From: Neoarius graeffei
Lineage: Eukaryota; Chordata; Actinopteri; Siluriformes; Ariidae
Assembly: GCF_027579695.1 (NCBI RefSeq)
Contig: NC_083572.1
Location: forward strand, 13,786,915 to 13,850,914
Direction: 5' to 3'
DNA: 64,000 bases
Shown here piece after piece: positions 9,370-19,319 of the stretch. How positions within the stretch are numbered: the stretch's first letter is position 1; each line of letters starts with the position of its first letter. The translations under genes were made by a program, and so were the position numbers. The notes below the pieces were generated by a model. It did no database searches, was not told where the DNA came from, and saw only the letters and a program-made list of their open reading frames with translations.

Positions 9370-10322
9370 TCCCATGGCCGGACACTTGGGGCAGGATAAG
9401 ACACTAGCCCGAATAATGGCCTGGTTCTATTGGCCAGGGATTCACTGCGATGTCTGTAGGTGGTGTACGGCGTGCCGCGAATGCCAGTTAGTAAATCCTG
9501 TGGCCATTCCAAAAGAGCCTTTGCGCCCTCTACCATTAATCGAGACCCCATTCGAAAGAATTGGGATGGATCTCGTTGGGCCATTAGATCGGTCAACACG
9601 AAGACATCACTTTATTTTAGTTCTGGTGGACTATGCAACGCGATATCCGGAAGCAGTGCCTCTTCGCAATATCTCAGCACATAGTATTGCAGAAGCACTC
9701 TTCCACATCATCTCCCGAGTCGGAATCCCCAAAGAGATTCTGACTGATCAAGGCACTACGTTCATGTCACGCACACTGCGCGAACTGTATGGGTTACTGG
9801 GAATTAAGCCTATCTGCACCAGCATTTATCACCCACAAACGGATGGCTTAGTCGAACGGTTCAATCGCACCCTCAAGAATATAATTCGTAAATTTGTAAG
9901 CGAGGACACACGCAACTGGGATAAATGGCTCGAGCCCCTGTTATTCGCAGTGTGAGAGGTCCCACAAGCCTCCACGGGGTTCTCCCCGTTCGAATTATTA
10001 TACAGGCGTAAGCCGCGTGGCATTCTACATGTGCTGCGTGAAAATTGGGAGGAGGGACCTTCAACAAGTAAAAATGAAATTCAATACGTTATCGACCTGT
10101 GCGCCAAACTCCACATACTCACGCATCTAACCCAGGAGAATTTGCGGCAGGCCCAAGAATGTCAAGTCCGGCTGTACGACAGGGGCACGTGCCTTAGGGA
10201 ATTCACACCAGGAGATAAAGTACTCATGTTGTTGCCCACATCGAGCTCCAAATTGATCGCCAGGTAGCAAGGACCCTTTGAGGTCACACGGCGAGTCGGG
10301 GACGTCGACTATGAGCTCAGGT
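9370..10322 (+). pseudogene. Integrase of Gmr1-like element
   Basis: Frame 2. An HHCC-type zinc region (GHLGQDKTLARI ... CTACREC) is followed by the DDE core: MDLVGPLDRS, LTDQGTTFMS and PQTDGLVERFNRT. Stops at 9953-9955, 10265-10267 and 10322-10324 interrupt the C-terminal part. It lies upstream of RT, unlike standard gypsy pol. Confidence 0.85.
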
Positions 10323-10479
10323 GAATGGACAGGGGTGAGGCGTTACAGATTTACCACCTCAATCTGTTAAAACTTTGGAATGAGGAGGTCCCCGTGGCGT
10401 TGGTGTCGGTGGTTCCAGAGAAGGCAGAGCTGGGGCCGGAGGTTCAAAAAGGAAAATTGACATCGCCCTCCGGTCCCCT

Positions 10480-11876
10480 GTGGAGACCACCTCTCCCCGA
10501 CCCAACTCACGGAGGTCACCCAGTTGCAGACAGAATTTTCTGACATGTTCTCGCCCCTGCCCGGCCGCACCCACCTCATAGAACACCACATTGAGATGCC
10601 CTCGGGGGTAGTAGTGCGCAGCCGCCCTTACAGACTGCCCGAACACAAAAAAAAGGTGGTTTGGGAAGAACTCGAGGTCATGCTCGAAATGGGCATCGTC
10701 GAGGAGTCCCACAGTGACTGGAGCAGCCCTGTGGTCTTGGTTCCCAAGGCCGACGGGTCGGTCCAGTTCTGTGTGGAATATAGAAAAGTCAACGCGGTGT
10801 CTAAATTTGACGCATACCCAATGCCTCGTATTGAGGAGTTGCTTGATCGACTAGGCACGGCTTGTTTTTATTCGACACTGGATTTGACAAAGGGATATTG
10901 GCAGATCCCCTTGACTCCGCTATCCCGAGAGAAAACGGCCTTTTCCACACCGTTTGGCTTACACCAGTTCGTCACACTTCCTTTTGGGCTGTTTGGGGCA
11001 CCTGCTATGTTCCAGCGGCTTATGGATAGGGTCCTCCACCCCCACGCCACCTACGCGGCCGCCTATTTGGATGACATTATTATTTACAGTAATGACTGGC
11101 CGCAGCACTTAGAACACCTAAGGGCCATCCTTAGGTCTCTGAGGCGAGCGGGTCTCACAGCCAACCCGAAGAAGTGTGCGATTGGGCGGATGGAAGTACG
11201 GTATCTGGGTTTCCACTTGGGCAATGGGCAGGTGCGTCCCCAAATTAATAAGATGGCAGCGATTGCGGCCTGCCCAAGGCCCAAGACCAAAAAGGGGGTG
11301 AGACAGTTCCTGGGGCTGGCTGGCTACTATCGTAGGTTTATACCTAATTATTCCGACATCACCAGCCCGCTGACTGATCTCACTAAAAAGGGAGCACCAG
11401 ATCCGGTCCAGTGGACGGAACAATGCCAGCGGGCTTTCTCAGAGGTAAAAGCTGCACTGTGTGGAGGGCCACGGTTACACTCCCCTGACTTTTCTCTCCC
11501 CTTTATTTTGCAGACGGACGCATCGGACAGAGGGCTGGGGGCTGTTCTGTCCCAGGAGGTGGAGGGGGAGGAATGCCCAGTGCTGTACAGAAGCTGTCGG
11601 TGCGTGAGGGCAGGTACAGCACAATCAAAAAGGAATGCCTCGCCATCAAGTGGGCGGTCCTCACCCTCCACTACTACCTACTGGGGTGCTCTTTCACCCT
11701 CTGTTCAGACCACGCGCCCCTGCAGTGGCTCCACTGCATGAAGGATGCCAATGCGCGGATCACCCGTTGGTATCTGGCACTCCAGCCGTTTAAGTTCGAG
11801 GTGGTCGACAGGCCGGGGGTGCAGATGGTCGTGGCGGATTTCCACTCCCATCGGGGGGGGAGTTGGCTGCAGGCCA
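10480..11876 (+). pseudogene. Reverse transcriptase and RNase H of Gmr1-like element
   Basis: RT is open from about 10500 to 11590 with VVLVPKADGSVQFCVEYRK, STLDLTKGYWQIPL and the catalytic AYLDDIIIYS near 11070. RNase H starts with LQTDASDRGLGAVLS (about 11510). A frameshift near 11590-11600 moves the rest (REGRYSTIKKECLAIKWAV, CSDHAPLQWL) into another frame until 11870. RT therefore ends the coding region directly before the 3' LTR. Confidence 0.87.
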
Positions 11877-11911
11877 GATGGCTCCCCAGCCTGAGCCGGG
11901 CGGTGGGGGTA

Positions 11912-12220
11912 TATGGCAGCGGGGGCGTGGTCAAGCATTGGTCTGTGAATGGAGGGCAGAGTCAGGGAAGGTAAGTGGCAAAATCACTGCACCTGACGGG
12001 AATTAATCTGTGTTTGTATGTCTTCCCCAGTGACCGCGCCCTATAAGTGGAGAGGGAGAGCAGAGGAAGGAAGCTCTTCCCCAACCTGGACACTTGTGTG
12101 CGTGTGTGTGTGTGTTTGGGTGAGCAAAATGAGAAGCTGAAAAGCTAAAATAGAGTTTTGTGAGAACTCAGTTCTGGCCTGCTGTGGTTCTGTGCTCCAC
12201 CCACCTTAACTATTTCTACA
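11912..12220 (+). repeat. 3' LTR of Gmr1-like element
   Basis: Aligned to 7342-7645 with many substitutions. It begins TATGG instead of TGTGG. A short deletion removes the AATAAA motif (sequence now CTAAAATAGAG near 12145), so the 3' copy lacks its poly(A) signal. Confidence 0.92.
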
Positions 12221-12225
12221 CTGTG

Positions 12226-13128
12226 CTTGTTGAATATTTTGTTCCAAAATTGGTCCCGACCTTGGCAAACTATGTCTTCATGGAGCTTGCTTTGTGCACA
12301 GGAGCATTGTCATGCTGGAGCAGGTTTGGGCTTAATGCTACAGTGTACAGAGACATCCTGTACAACTGTGTGTAATTGTAACTTTGTGAAAGCCCCGTAT
12401 CTGGGTGTGATAGTCAGGTATCAACAAACCTTTGGTCATATAGTGTAGCTGCTTGGTTGGCATTTTGTGTTTGAGACCAGTCTCAGATAACCTTGATCCA
12501 AACAAATGGACCATGTACAACAGGGAGACATTTTAAAATAGCCTTTTAATTAATTTATTGGGCCGGTAAATTCATAGGCAGCTTGTTTGGACATGTGGTT
12601 ATTGCCATCTGGGGGTCATGATCTTGAAGGTCCTTAAATTTGAATGAAAGTGTTGTGTGTGTTGTTTGTGCATAGGATGAACACTAATACCCTGTCTGAA
12701 ACTGCTCCTTTACTTACTTTCATGAAATATAAAATGTTAAACATTTTGTTTCTGAGGAAAGGTGAGCTTTTTAAGCAAGGCTACTAGGTCAGTGAGTTTG
12801 TTTTATCTGCCAGGTAGCTTATGTTAAGTTACGCTAGTTGTTGAATATGCTTAAGTCACATATCTTCTCAATCCAGTTTGATATTCCAAGTCACACACAA
12901 AGTTTGGAATCATGTGGCAGCAGCACAATACACTTTGTTTCTGTATTCTCGTATTATTCTGGTATTTAGAATCATGCAGAAATAAGTCAAGAGCTTAGAT
13001 AACTGCCTGAATGTGCAAGTGTTTCTAATAAGTGTATCAGGCATTTTCATGCTTGATGTGCAAACTGCAGCACATTGAAACAGTGTGTGTCCTTACAGAA
13101 CTCAGTCCCCTCCAGATGTGTGTGTGGT
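12226..13128. other. No gene; repeat-like flank then unassigned DNA
   Basis: 12226-12450 resembles an interspersed fish DNA-transposon fragment that the Gmr1 element split (the other half would be 7200-7341), but I cannot classify it. 12450-13128 shows nothing I recognise. Confidence 0.35.
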
Positions 13129-13250
13129 ATTGCTGGGTTTCACGTGACATCACATCCGCCTCATTAGTTATTCAAAACTTTAGCTGGTGGTCTACCAAAG
13201 CTCAGTTGACAAAGCGTTTGTATGGAGAAGCTGCATTGCTCGCATGAAAA

Positions 13251-13467
13251 ATGCCTTACGCTTGCGTTGTTTTAGGTTGTTCGAATCGATCAAACCATTA
13301 AACTGAAAAATTTCTTCAGGGTTCCCCGCGAACTAATAAAAAAGGGTGAACGAACACAGGATTTCACAAAAAGACGTCGAGAAAGGTGGCTTTTGAACCT
13401 CTCACTGAAATCAAAGGGAGCTGAGTCAAAACATGCTCAAGGTTGCAGTGATCACTTGGCGAAAGGT
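13251..13467 (+). pseudogene. THAP DNA-binding exon of transposon, frameshifted
   Basis: ATG at 13251 reads MPYACVVLGCSNRSNH then stops. A shifted frame continues with KNFFRVPRELI, RWLLNLSL and CSDHLAKG before a GT at 13468. The first Cys pair (C-X4-C), the central Trp and the Cys of the C2CH finger are recognisable. It would bind the element's ends. The CSDHL ending replaces the usual CSDHF. Confidence 0.6.
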
Positions 13468-13802
13468 TTGTACCATATATCCTTCTCAGCTACGTCCTTA
13501 GTGTTTTCCAAGTACTTTTCTTGCTATGTGTCATTATTCTATGATACTTTTTTTAATCATGAAGCGCTAAAGTCCCCAGCTGTTTCTTTGTTTACTCCTC
13601 ACTCACAAAGTCCATATGCATGAAGATCGCGACAAAATTCTTACCCAGCCATACAGTTACAATGTGGTGTGATCACTTCTCCATCTTGTTTAACTAAGAT
13701 CCGTATCTTTAAAGGGGTTTCTGATGATCTTTGTGAATGATTTACCTGAGAGATAAGAGCCAACACAAGTGAGAATCAAGCGAACTGTTGTTTGTTTACA
13801 CG

Positions 13803-14192
13803 TCAACTTGCACCGCTTCGTTGTAAAGACACGAACGAAAAGCTTAAAACAAAAAACATACTTACACGGGAAAAAACAATACAGGATTCATTTGGCAGCG
13901 ACTTGATAGCGAGGTCCTTTACCCAGCCACATACAAAAAAGTTGTAAGCCTCCATACTCTTCCATGCTTTCATCTGTTTTGCGGCGTAGAAGGACGTCTG
14001 CAACACCAGATAGTTCGAGATGTCAGGGAACTCGACTGAAGGGTAGTTTTTGAGCTCGTATGACAAATCCTTCTTTCCCAGACTGTAGGGGTCGATTCCA
14101 TTGCACATAGCAATCTTCTGAATATATCTAAAGTGAGCAGTGGCTACTAGATTACGAGCATACTCTGATAAGTTATCGCTAGGTGTATGCAC
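13803..14192 (-). pseudogene. N-terminal exon of YqaJ/SWIM-type transposon protein
   Basis: A 129-residue minus-strand frame with RYIQKIAMCNGIDPYSL, FPDISNYLVLQ and KSMEAYNFFVCGWVKDL. The same pattern (DPYGL, YPDVYNYLI, YKSLDSY) recurs in the minus-strand frame at 17421-17732. In fish, proteins of this type carry a later SWIM finger and YqaJ nuclease, which are missing here. Recognition is from memory. Confidence 0.5.
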
Positions 14193-14272
14193 TACGGCAG
14201 CCGTTTAGACCACCAGCTATTTCACTTCCGGTAAAACCGCTAAGAAAAGTCACATGACTGAAACCCAACAAT

Positions 14273-15170
14273 TTAGTGGTATTTGGGGGAGGGGTGTCCA
14301 TGAATAAACGCTCTCCACTAGACTTCTATAGGCCCCTCCTGTTCTCCTGCCAGTAGCTCTCTGGGCTGGAACTTCCTGTCCTGCAGGTCATACAACATGA
14401 CCATCACTAAGACCATGAGGTCATCGGGCAAAACACATTTAAAAAATCCAGCATTAATTTCACACTCAGTGCTGATTTCTAGCATTGTCCAAAAAAAAAA
14501 CCAAACTTGCCAGTTGTTGAGTGGCCAGGAAGCAGCTGTCAATCAGCACATCCTCCTACAGCACTTGGACTGGGATCAGATAAAAACTGATGAGAATGAT
14601 TTTATAAGACAATCCCATGACTGTAAAAATTCAGACAGTAGAGGAAAAAATAGTCCAGACCTGTAATACAACTTTTTCTTATTTTTATATCAGGTGGTAG
14701 CTTTTAATACTGATAGTAATTACAATTCTAGTAATTGAAAGGTTTTGGGTTCAAATCCCAGGACTGAGAGAAAGTTTAGCAGAATATTTTCTAAGTCTTC
14801 CAGTTCTAGTAAGGTTTCCTGAAACCATTTAATCTGTCAGGATTCCTGGGAATTTTCACCGGCTGCAACACTGCAAACAGACCCTAAAATATTAACAGTG
14901 TTAAAACAGGCAGCTTAAAATGGCATTAAACCTGTGAAACTCTTAACATACAAGCTGCTGATTTATTTATTCAGCAGCTGCAGTGAAAGGAACAGGAAAG
15001 AAAATAGTGGGCAGAAATGAGTGACTTAGCGAATGGTTTAAGATAATGAAAATTAGCCTAATGTTAGTCAGTGCTTGGTTTAACACGGGTGAACTGGTTC
15101 GGGAAAAAAATTATATGGTTTACTAAAAGTTTACTAAAGTCCAAAAGATACACTGATTCTGATTCCTCTT
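14273..15170. other. No recognised feature
   Basis: Short frames only, none with family motifs. A pyrimidine stretch ending in CAG occurs just before 15222 and could be a splice acceptor for the open frame that follows. Confidence 0.4.
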
Positions 15171-15282
15171 TATGAAATGTGCAGATATGTCTCACTGTCT
15201 TTTCATCTCCCTTGACACAGGAACATGGAGGGAGGAAACTCTGTCTGACCAGCGACCTGCCAGCAAGCTCCACTACACCACC

Positions 15283-15999
15283 ATGGAGAATGATGTCAAT
15301 GAGGAATACTACAGTCTTGATCAGGTATACAGAAATGTTGTTTTGGAGGATGTGCACTCAATCTGTGATCATTTCAAGGGCAGGAGGAGAACGAGGGCGC
15401 AGATGACTGAAGAAGATGACAATGATGAAGAAGCCCCTCCCAGGAAAAGGCAGCATCTGGAGGAAGAGGACGATGACTATGAGGTGTTTGAGCTCAGTAT
15501 TTTGGAGAGGAGCTCATCCCGTTCAAGCAGCTTATCCCCTACTTTGGAGTTAATTCAAATTGCAGATACTCCATCCAGCAGCGAGTATTTCTGGTGGATA
15601 AGGAGGATGAGGGACCAGATGACTGAAGAAGATGACAACGATGAATATGCCCCTTCCAGAACAAGACAGCATTTGGAGGAAGAGGAAAATGACTATGAGG
15701 TGTTTGAGCTCACTATTTTGGAGAGGAGCTCATCCCGTTCATGGAGCTTATCATCTACTTTGGAATTCATTCCCCCTGTAGATACTCTGTCCAGTATTGA
15801 GCTATCCTGGTGGATGATAAGAAGGGAATATTTAGATTCTGATGAAGACACTGCAGTGTATGAGAGCATGCCACATCCGAACATTGTATTTGGTGTGCTT
15901 TATGTCCTTCTTGTCTACCTCAGACTTTCCATCATCATTCTAGACCTGGCGAGAACTGTTTCCATTTCCATCCTTTTTCTAGCTATTATTAACTACTAA
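15283..15999 (+). CDS. Unrecognised acidic protein with 72-residue tandem duplication and hydrophobic C-terminus
   Basis: The frame is open from at least 15172. I prefer the ATG at 15283 because its context is CACCATGG, giving 238 residues. After MENDVNEEYYSLDQVYRN come two copies of a 72-residue unit offset by exactly 216 bases (starting near 15400 and 15616): QMTEEDDNDE, QHLEEE, DYEVFEL, ILERSSSRS, SLS.TLE. The unit goes from very acidic to Ser-rich. The last ~40 residues (FGVLYVLLVYL ... ISILFLAIINY) are hydrophobic, with an R/D-containing gap, and could form one or two membrane segments. A possible acceptor (TTGACACAG) at 15221 suggests an upstream exon. I do not know the family; it could be a lineage-specific gene or an exapted fragment. 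Confidence 0.5.
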   Translation: MENDVNEEYYSLDQVYRNVVLEDVHSICDHFKGRRRTRAQMTEEDDNDEEAPPRKRQHLEEEDDDYEVFELSILERSSSRSSSLSPTLELIQIADTPSSSEYFWWIRRMRDQMTEEDDNDEYAPSRTRQHLEEEENDYEVFELTILERSSSRSWSLSSTLEFIPPVDTLSSIELSWWMIRREYLDSDEDTAVYESMPHPNIVFGVLYVLLVYLRLSIIILDLARTVSISILFLAIINY

Positions 16000-16080
16000 T
16001 ACAGTGTTAGCTATTACTAGCTACCATAGGATAAGCACCAGCATTTTTAAGAAATCTTTGATAAGTATTTCACCTTTAGC

Positions 16081-16304
16081 ATGAATCGTTCTTTAATTGG
16101 AGGTAAGTATTTCACTCTTTCCATCCTCAAGGGGTGGTAAGGATCACCTTGATACCTTATCTTCTGTTCAGTTGTCATGAGGTCATTGTTCCCTTTTTTC
16201 TTTGCACCTTAGGAACCTCAGTCCTCGAATACACCAAGGAGTTATCTGTGGAGCAGTTACAGAATTGCTACAAGATTCATGCAAATGCAGTGAGCTGTGT
16301 TTAA
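16081..16304 (+). other. Possible two-exon small ORF
   Basis: ATG at 16081 (MNRSLIG) runs to a GTAAGT donor at 16103. A pyrimidine-rich stretch with acceptor TTAG at 16209-16212 leads into a 91-base frame (TSVLEYTKELSVEQLQNCYK) ending in TAA at 16302-16304. Splicing would join them in phase. It may be the 3' part of the 15283 gene or chance. Confidence 0.3.
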
Positions 16305-16560
16305 GCTCCCTGGATACCAAGGAACAACACTAGCGGTTGCTCCACTGATGGCAACTCACTTGCCAAGATGGTGCAATGGTGGGACAGCACACACGGAGTG
16401 GAGAATGGTGTCTACACCCTCTGCGGTCTTGAATCTAGGAAAGGCTGACAGGGCATAGGTAGTACTTGCCGATGTCAAATCGATTCTCTGTCAGCTATAG
16501 TTCTGTCTGGCAGAGCTGAGCAATCTGCTAGGTCAGGATTTGCTCGCCCTTGACTCGGCA

Positions 16561-16562
<2 letters not shown>

Positions 16563-16637
<75 letters not shown>
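16563..16637. repeat. (CT)n(AT)n microsatellite
   Basis: About 16 CT units followed directly by about 21 AT units. Confidence 0.97.
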
Positions 16638-16639
<2 letters not shown>

Positions 16640-17149
16640 CTGCCTTGACTGCTGATTCTGCCCACATTGGACAGGATTCAGGAACGAGGTCACCGAGTAA
16701 ACATCACAGCACTATGGATGGTGTTTAAACCTGTCAGAGTCTTTCTGAAGGATGAGAGGTGCCTTTTTCCACCATACTCCCCCAAGTGTCTATGGAGCAC
16801 TTGCATGTGACGTCACAGCCAATCCAGATTGTGACAGACGCCATCTTGTCGGTCAAACGCTATATTTCCGCCTTCTACTTCTACTTCTGCTTTTACTTCT
16901 ACCTTTTCTTCTGGAAAACCCTACTATATACAATTCTACTACAACAGCTGCGGCTACAAGCTCTCCCTACCTGTGCAAGTTTTTTATGTTTTTTGTGTGT
17001 ATTTTTGCGTGTTGTTCGTCTGTACCGGACTTCAATATCCACTACAACCGTATGGACTTACTGGACATTGGTTTCCAGCAGAAAATGACGGTTTGTAGCG
17101 ATTTCCATTGCATGCACAGCATTCCGGACAAGAAAAAAAAAAACATTCC

Positions 17150-17370
17150 GGACGAGATAGCGAGACCAGCGGGGTCTCCGTGGATTTTTATCGGAAGCAA
17201 AGCGAAGGAGGCGGCGCCGGGAGCGGAAGCAAAAGCGAGGCTGCAGAGCCGGCCTGTTGGCTAAGCTCAGAAAACAGTTACTTAAATCTCCACTGCCAAG
17301 CCTCTACCTCTCCAACGCCAGATCCATGTAAACAAGATGGACGATTTGGAATTACAGCTGGAATTACCTT
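17150..17370 (+). pseudogene. 5' coding fragment of a CR1/L2-type LINE
   Basis: The frame encodes RRRRERKQKRGCRAGLLAKL followed by LPSLYLSNARSM, like the basic segment and start of the endonuclease domain in fish CR1/L2-type ORF2. The frame breaks directly after, at 17325-17330. It lies inside the DNA transposon, so it was probably inserted or captured there. Confidence 0.5.
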
Positions 17371-17420
17371 ATTCTATTCTATAATCGGCTGGTCAGTGCT
17401 ATACTTAATACTTAAGTGAC

Positions 17421-17732
17421 TTACCCATCCAATGAGGATTCTTGTTTACAAGATGCCACATCTGAGTCGCTGACAAATCCTGAATTTCTGTAAAGATAAC
17501 TGTCCAGAGATTTATAAGCACGCAGTGCTTCACCACTGAACAGCGAGGGAAAGTTAATGAGGTAATTATACACATCTGGGTATTCCGCTGGCAGTTCAAA
17601 ATCCGGTCGTGAAAACTCCGTCCGGTAAGCCATAAGGGTCACAAATCTGTAGCTCGTTTATTTTAGACATATATCTAGTTATCTGTTCATTAGAAAAATG
17701 AGCCGTGTAGTCCGTCGGTTGAAATTGATCCA
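17421..17732 (-). pseudogene. YqaJ-type transposon protein, N-terminal exon, frameshifted
   Basis: Starts MDQFQPTDYTAHFSNEQ, shifts frame near 17620, then FELPAEYPDVYNYLINF and YKSLDSYLYRNSGF, ending at a GTAAGT donor at 17420. It is homologous to 13803-14192. Confidence 0.5.
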
Positions 17733-17819
17733 TTCTGTACACGAGTGCAGCAGTATTCAGCGGTGTTTTTGACCGACAAGATGGCGGTTGTGTACTTTCC
17801 GGTCACGTGACTGCAAGAT

Positions 17820-18850
17820 CTCATGGCATCTCACACATGTACCAGAATACCACAAGACCCCGCTGACAGGGCTATACTGATGCCAAAATACGTCACAGTC
17901 TCGGTGTACTTGTGCAGGTATCTACATGATTCTTACCCCCCCACTAGCCTTACTTATGAATATTATCCATATCTAAATAAAAAAAAATGAAACTGACACG
18001 AAGCTGTATAATGAAAAAGAACTTGACCTGCTCCCAGAGGAAGCTCTGTATTTTTATTGTATCATTAAAATATATTGCATGACGTTACTTTCAAATGTCA
18101 CAACTGCATTTTGCGACAGAGGATGCTATGATAGGGGTGTTATTAACCTTGTTTATTAACATCAACATTAACACTAAATCTCAGAAAACATGTTTAAAGT
18201 ATAACTTCACGTGCAGCTCTGAGCCTAACTCCACCTACTACATAAATTCGAAAATGGCGAAAAAACAAAAATGGGCAAGTGGCTGAGAATGGGGTGGGGG
18301 TTGGAGTGGGGTAGGGTAGGTCTGAACAAGGTGGGGATGATGATGATGATGAGGAGGAGGAGTATGGATCATCATATATTTGAAAATAGGTGCCAAAATG
18401 GCCACCCACCTCTGATTACAGGGCATTAACATTCTTTTTTTTAATATACAAATTTCATGACGTAGAGAAATACAAAACGATCCACTCTACATCATCATCG
18501 GCCTTATAAGGTTCAGGACGATTTGAACCAGACATGGCATTTGAGCCATTTTCAACCTATAAAATGCGATTTTTATAAAAATGGTAATTTCCTCAATATT
18601 AACAGCAGCATTGATGTTTCGTCACAGTAGAGTCATATTATTTAGTTTCCAGCTCAAAAAAACAAAAACAAAACACACACATGGAAGTGTGCAGTACCTC
18701 TTTACAGTGTATCATGTCTGGAAAAATTTGGGTCTAACAGAACTGAATTTCTCACGTGTTACTTCAGTAGTGGTTCCCAACATACGCTGAGAACATCTGG
18801 GTATTTGGTATCATCTTCACCTTGAACAAAAAATACATTAAAAAAATAGC
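17820..18850. other. No gene; simple-sequence patches
   Basis: Contains a short GATGATGATGAGGAGG patch near 18335-18362. No open frame has recognisable motifs. Confidence 0.45.
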
Positions 18851-19314
18851 CTTAATGAGGCTGTAGCTCATACCAGCCATTGTTGTTGTGTGTGAGTTTG
18901 AAATCTAATCAATCCTGTAGGAGGAGTAGCAATTTTTGTGAAATTGCATATGACTCCTGTGTAGCTGCATCCATGGGAGGTGGCGCCACCTGGTGAACAA
19001 CTCTAGTTGGAATATGTCTTTAGAGTCTTCTGGGTGAGTTTCAGTGAAAACGTCCCAGCAGTTTACGAAGCATAGTGTTTAATGTGACGAGTCACCCAAA
19101 AATTTCAGACGCCCATAAAATCGTAAATATGACAGGTGGTGCCTACATCTTGACAACTTTTATGCACACCCACCTGGGGAACATTGTATGTGAGTTTGAT
19201 CAAAATCCGATGAATCCTGTAGGAGGAGTAGCGATTTTTGTAAATTGTGGACGGACGACGACGACACATGATCTCATAAGTTCATCCGGCCTGGCCTGTG
19301 GCTGGATGAGCTAA
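18850..19314 (+). mobile_element. Non-coding repeat ending in hairpin-CTAA (family copy 1)
   Basis: Contains an internal near-repeat (GAATCCTGTAGGAGGAGTAGC at about 18913 and 19211, one base different near the start) and a GGACGGACGACGACG run. The end is a ~10-bp stem with TCATCC/GGATGA (19282-19309) followed by CTAAAAA. The same end structure, with a different sequence, closes copies near 47650 and 62676. Confidence 0.5.
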
Positions 19315-19319
19315 AAACT

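Larger units (their letters stand above)
7342..12220 (+). mobile_element. Gmr1-like Ty3/gypsy retrotransposon, degenerate, integrase before RT
   Basis: LTRs of about 305 bp (7342-7645, 11912-12220) flank gag, protease, integrase, reverse transcriptase and RNase H in that order. The 5-bp duplication CTGTG (7337-7341, 12221-12225) marks the insertion. Integrase ahead of RT is unusual for gypsy elements and is the known hallmark of the Gmr1 lineage of fish and other animals. All major frames are broken by stops or frameshifts, and the LTRs differ at many sites, so this copy is older than the sushi element at 1-5335. Confidence 0.92.
13131..14270. mobile_element. THAP/YqaJ-type DNA transposon remnant (ISL2EU-like)
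   Basis: Inverted ends TGCTGGGTTTCA...TGAAACCCAACA, with a GTGAC motif just inside each end, are flanked by AT on both sides (13129, 14271). A THAP exon reads inward from the left and a YqaJ-protein N-terminus reads inward from the right, so the two genes converge. This two-gene layout fits ISL2EU elements as I remember them; the superfamily name is inference. The middle of the element is deleted. Confidence 0.65.
16801..17816. mobile_element. Second THAP/YqaJ-type DNA transposon remnant
   Basis: Ends are TTGCATGTGACGTCAC (left) and GTCACGTGACTGCAA (right). Further in, GCCATCTTGTCGGTCAAA recurs inverted (about 16841 and 17770). Minus-strand coding at 17421-17732 resembles that of the 13131-14270 element. 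A LINE-like piece occupies 17150-17370. Flanking dinucleotides do not match, so the boundaries are approximate. Confidence 0.55.

Noticed and set aside
13393..13623. Stand-alone host gene with THAP domain
   Set aside because: The finger is frameshifted and lies between transposon inverted ends; better explained as transposon remnant.
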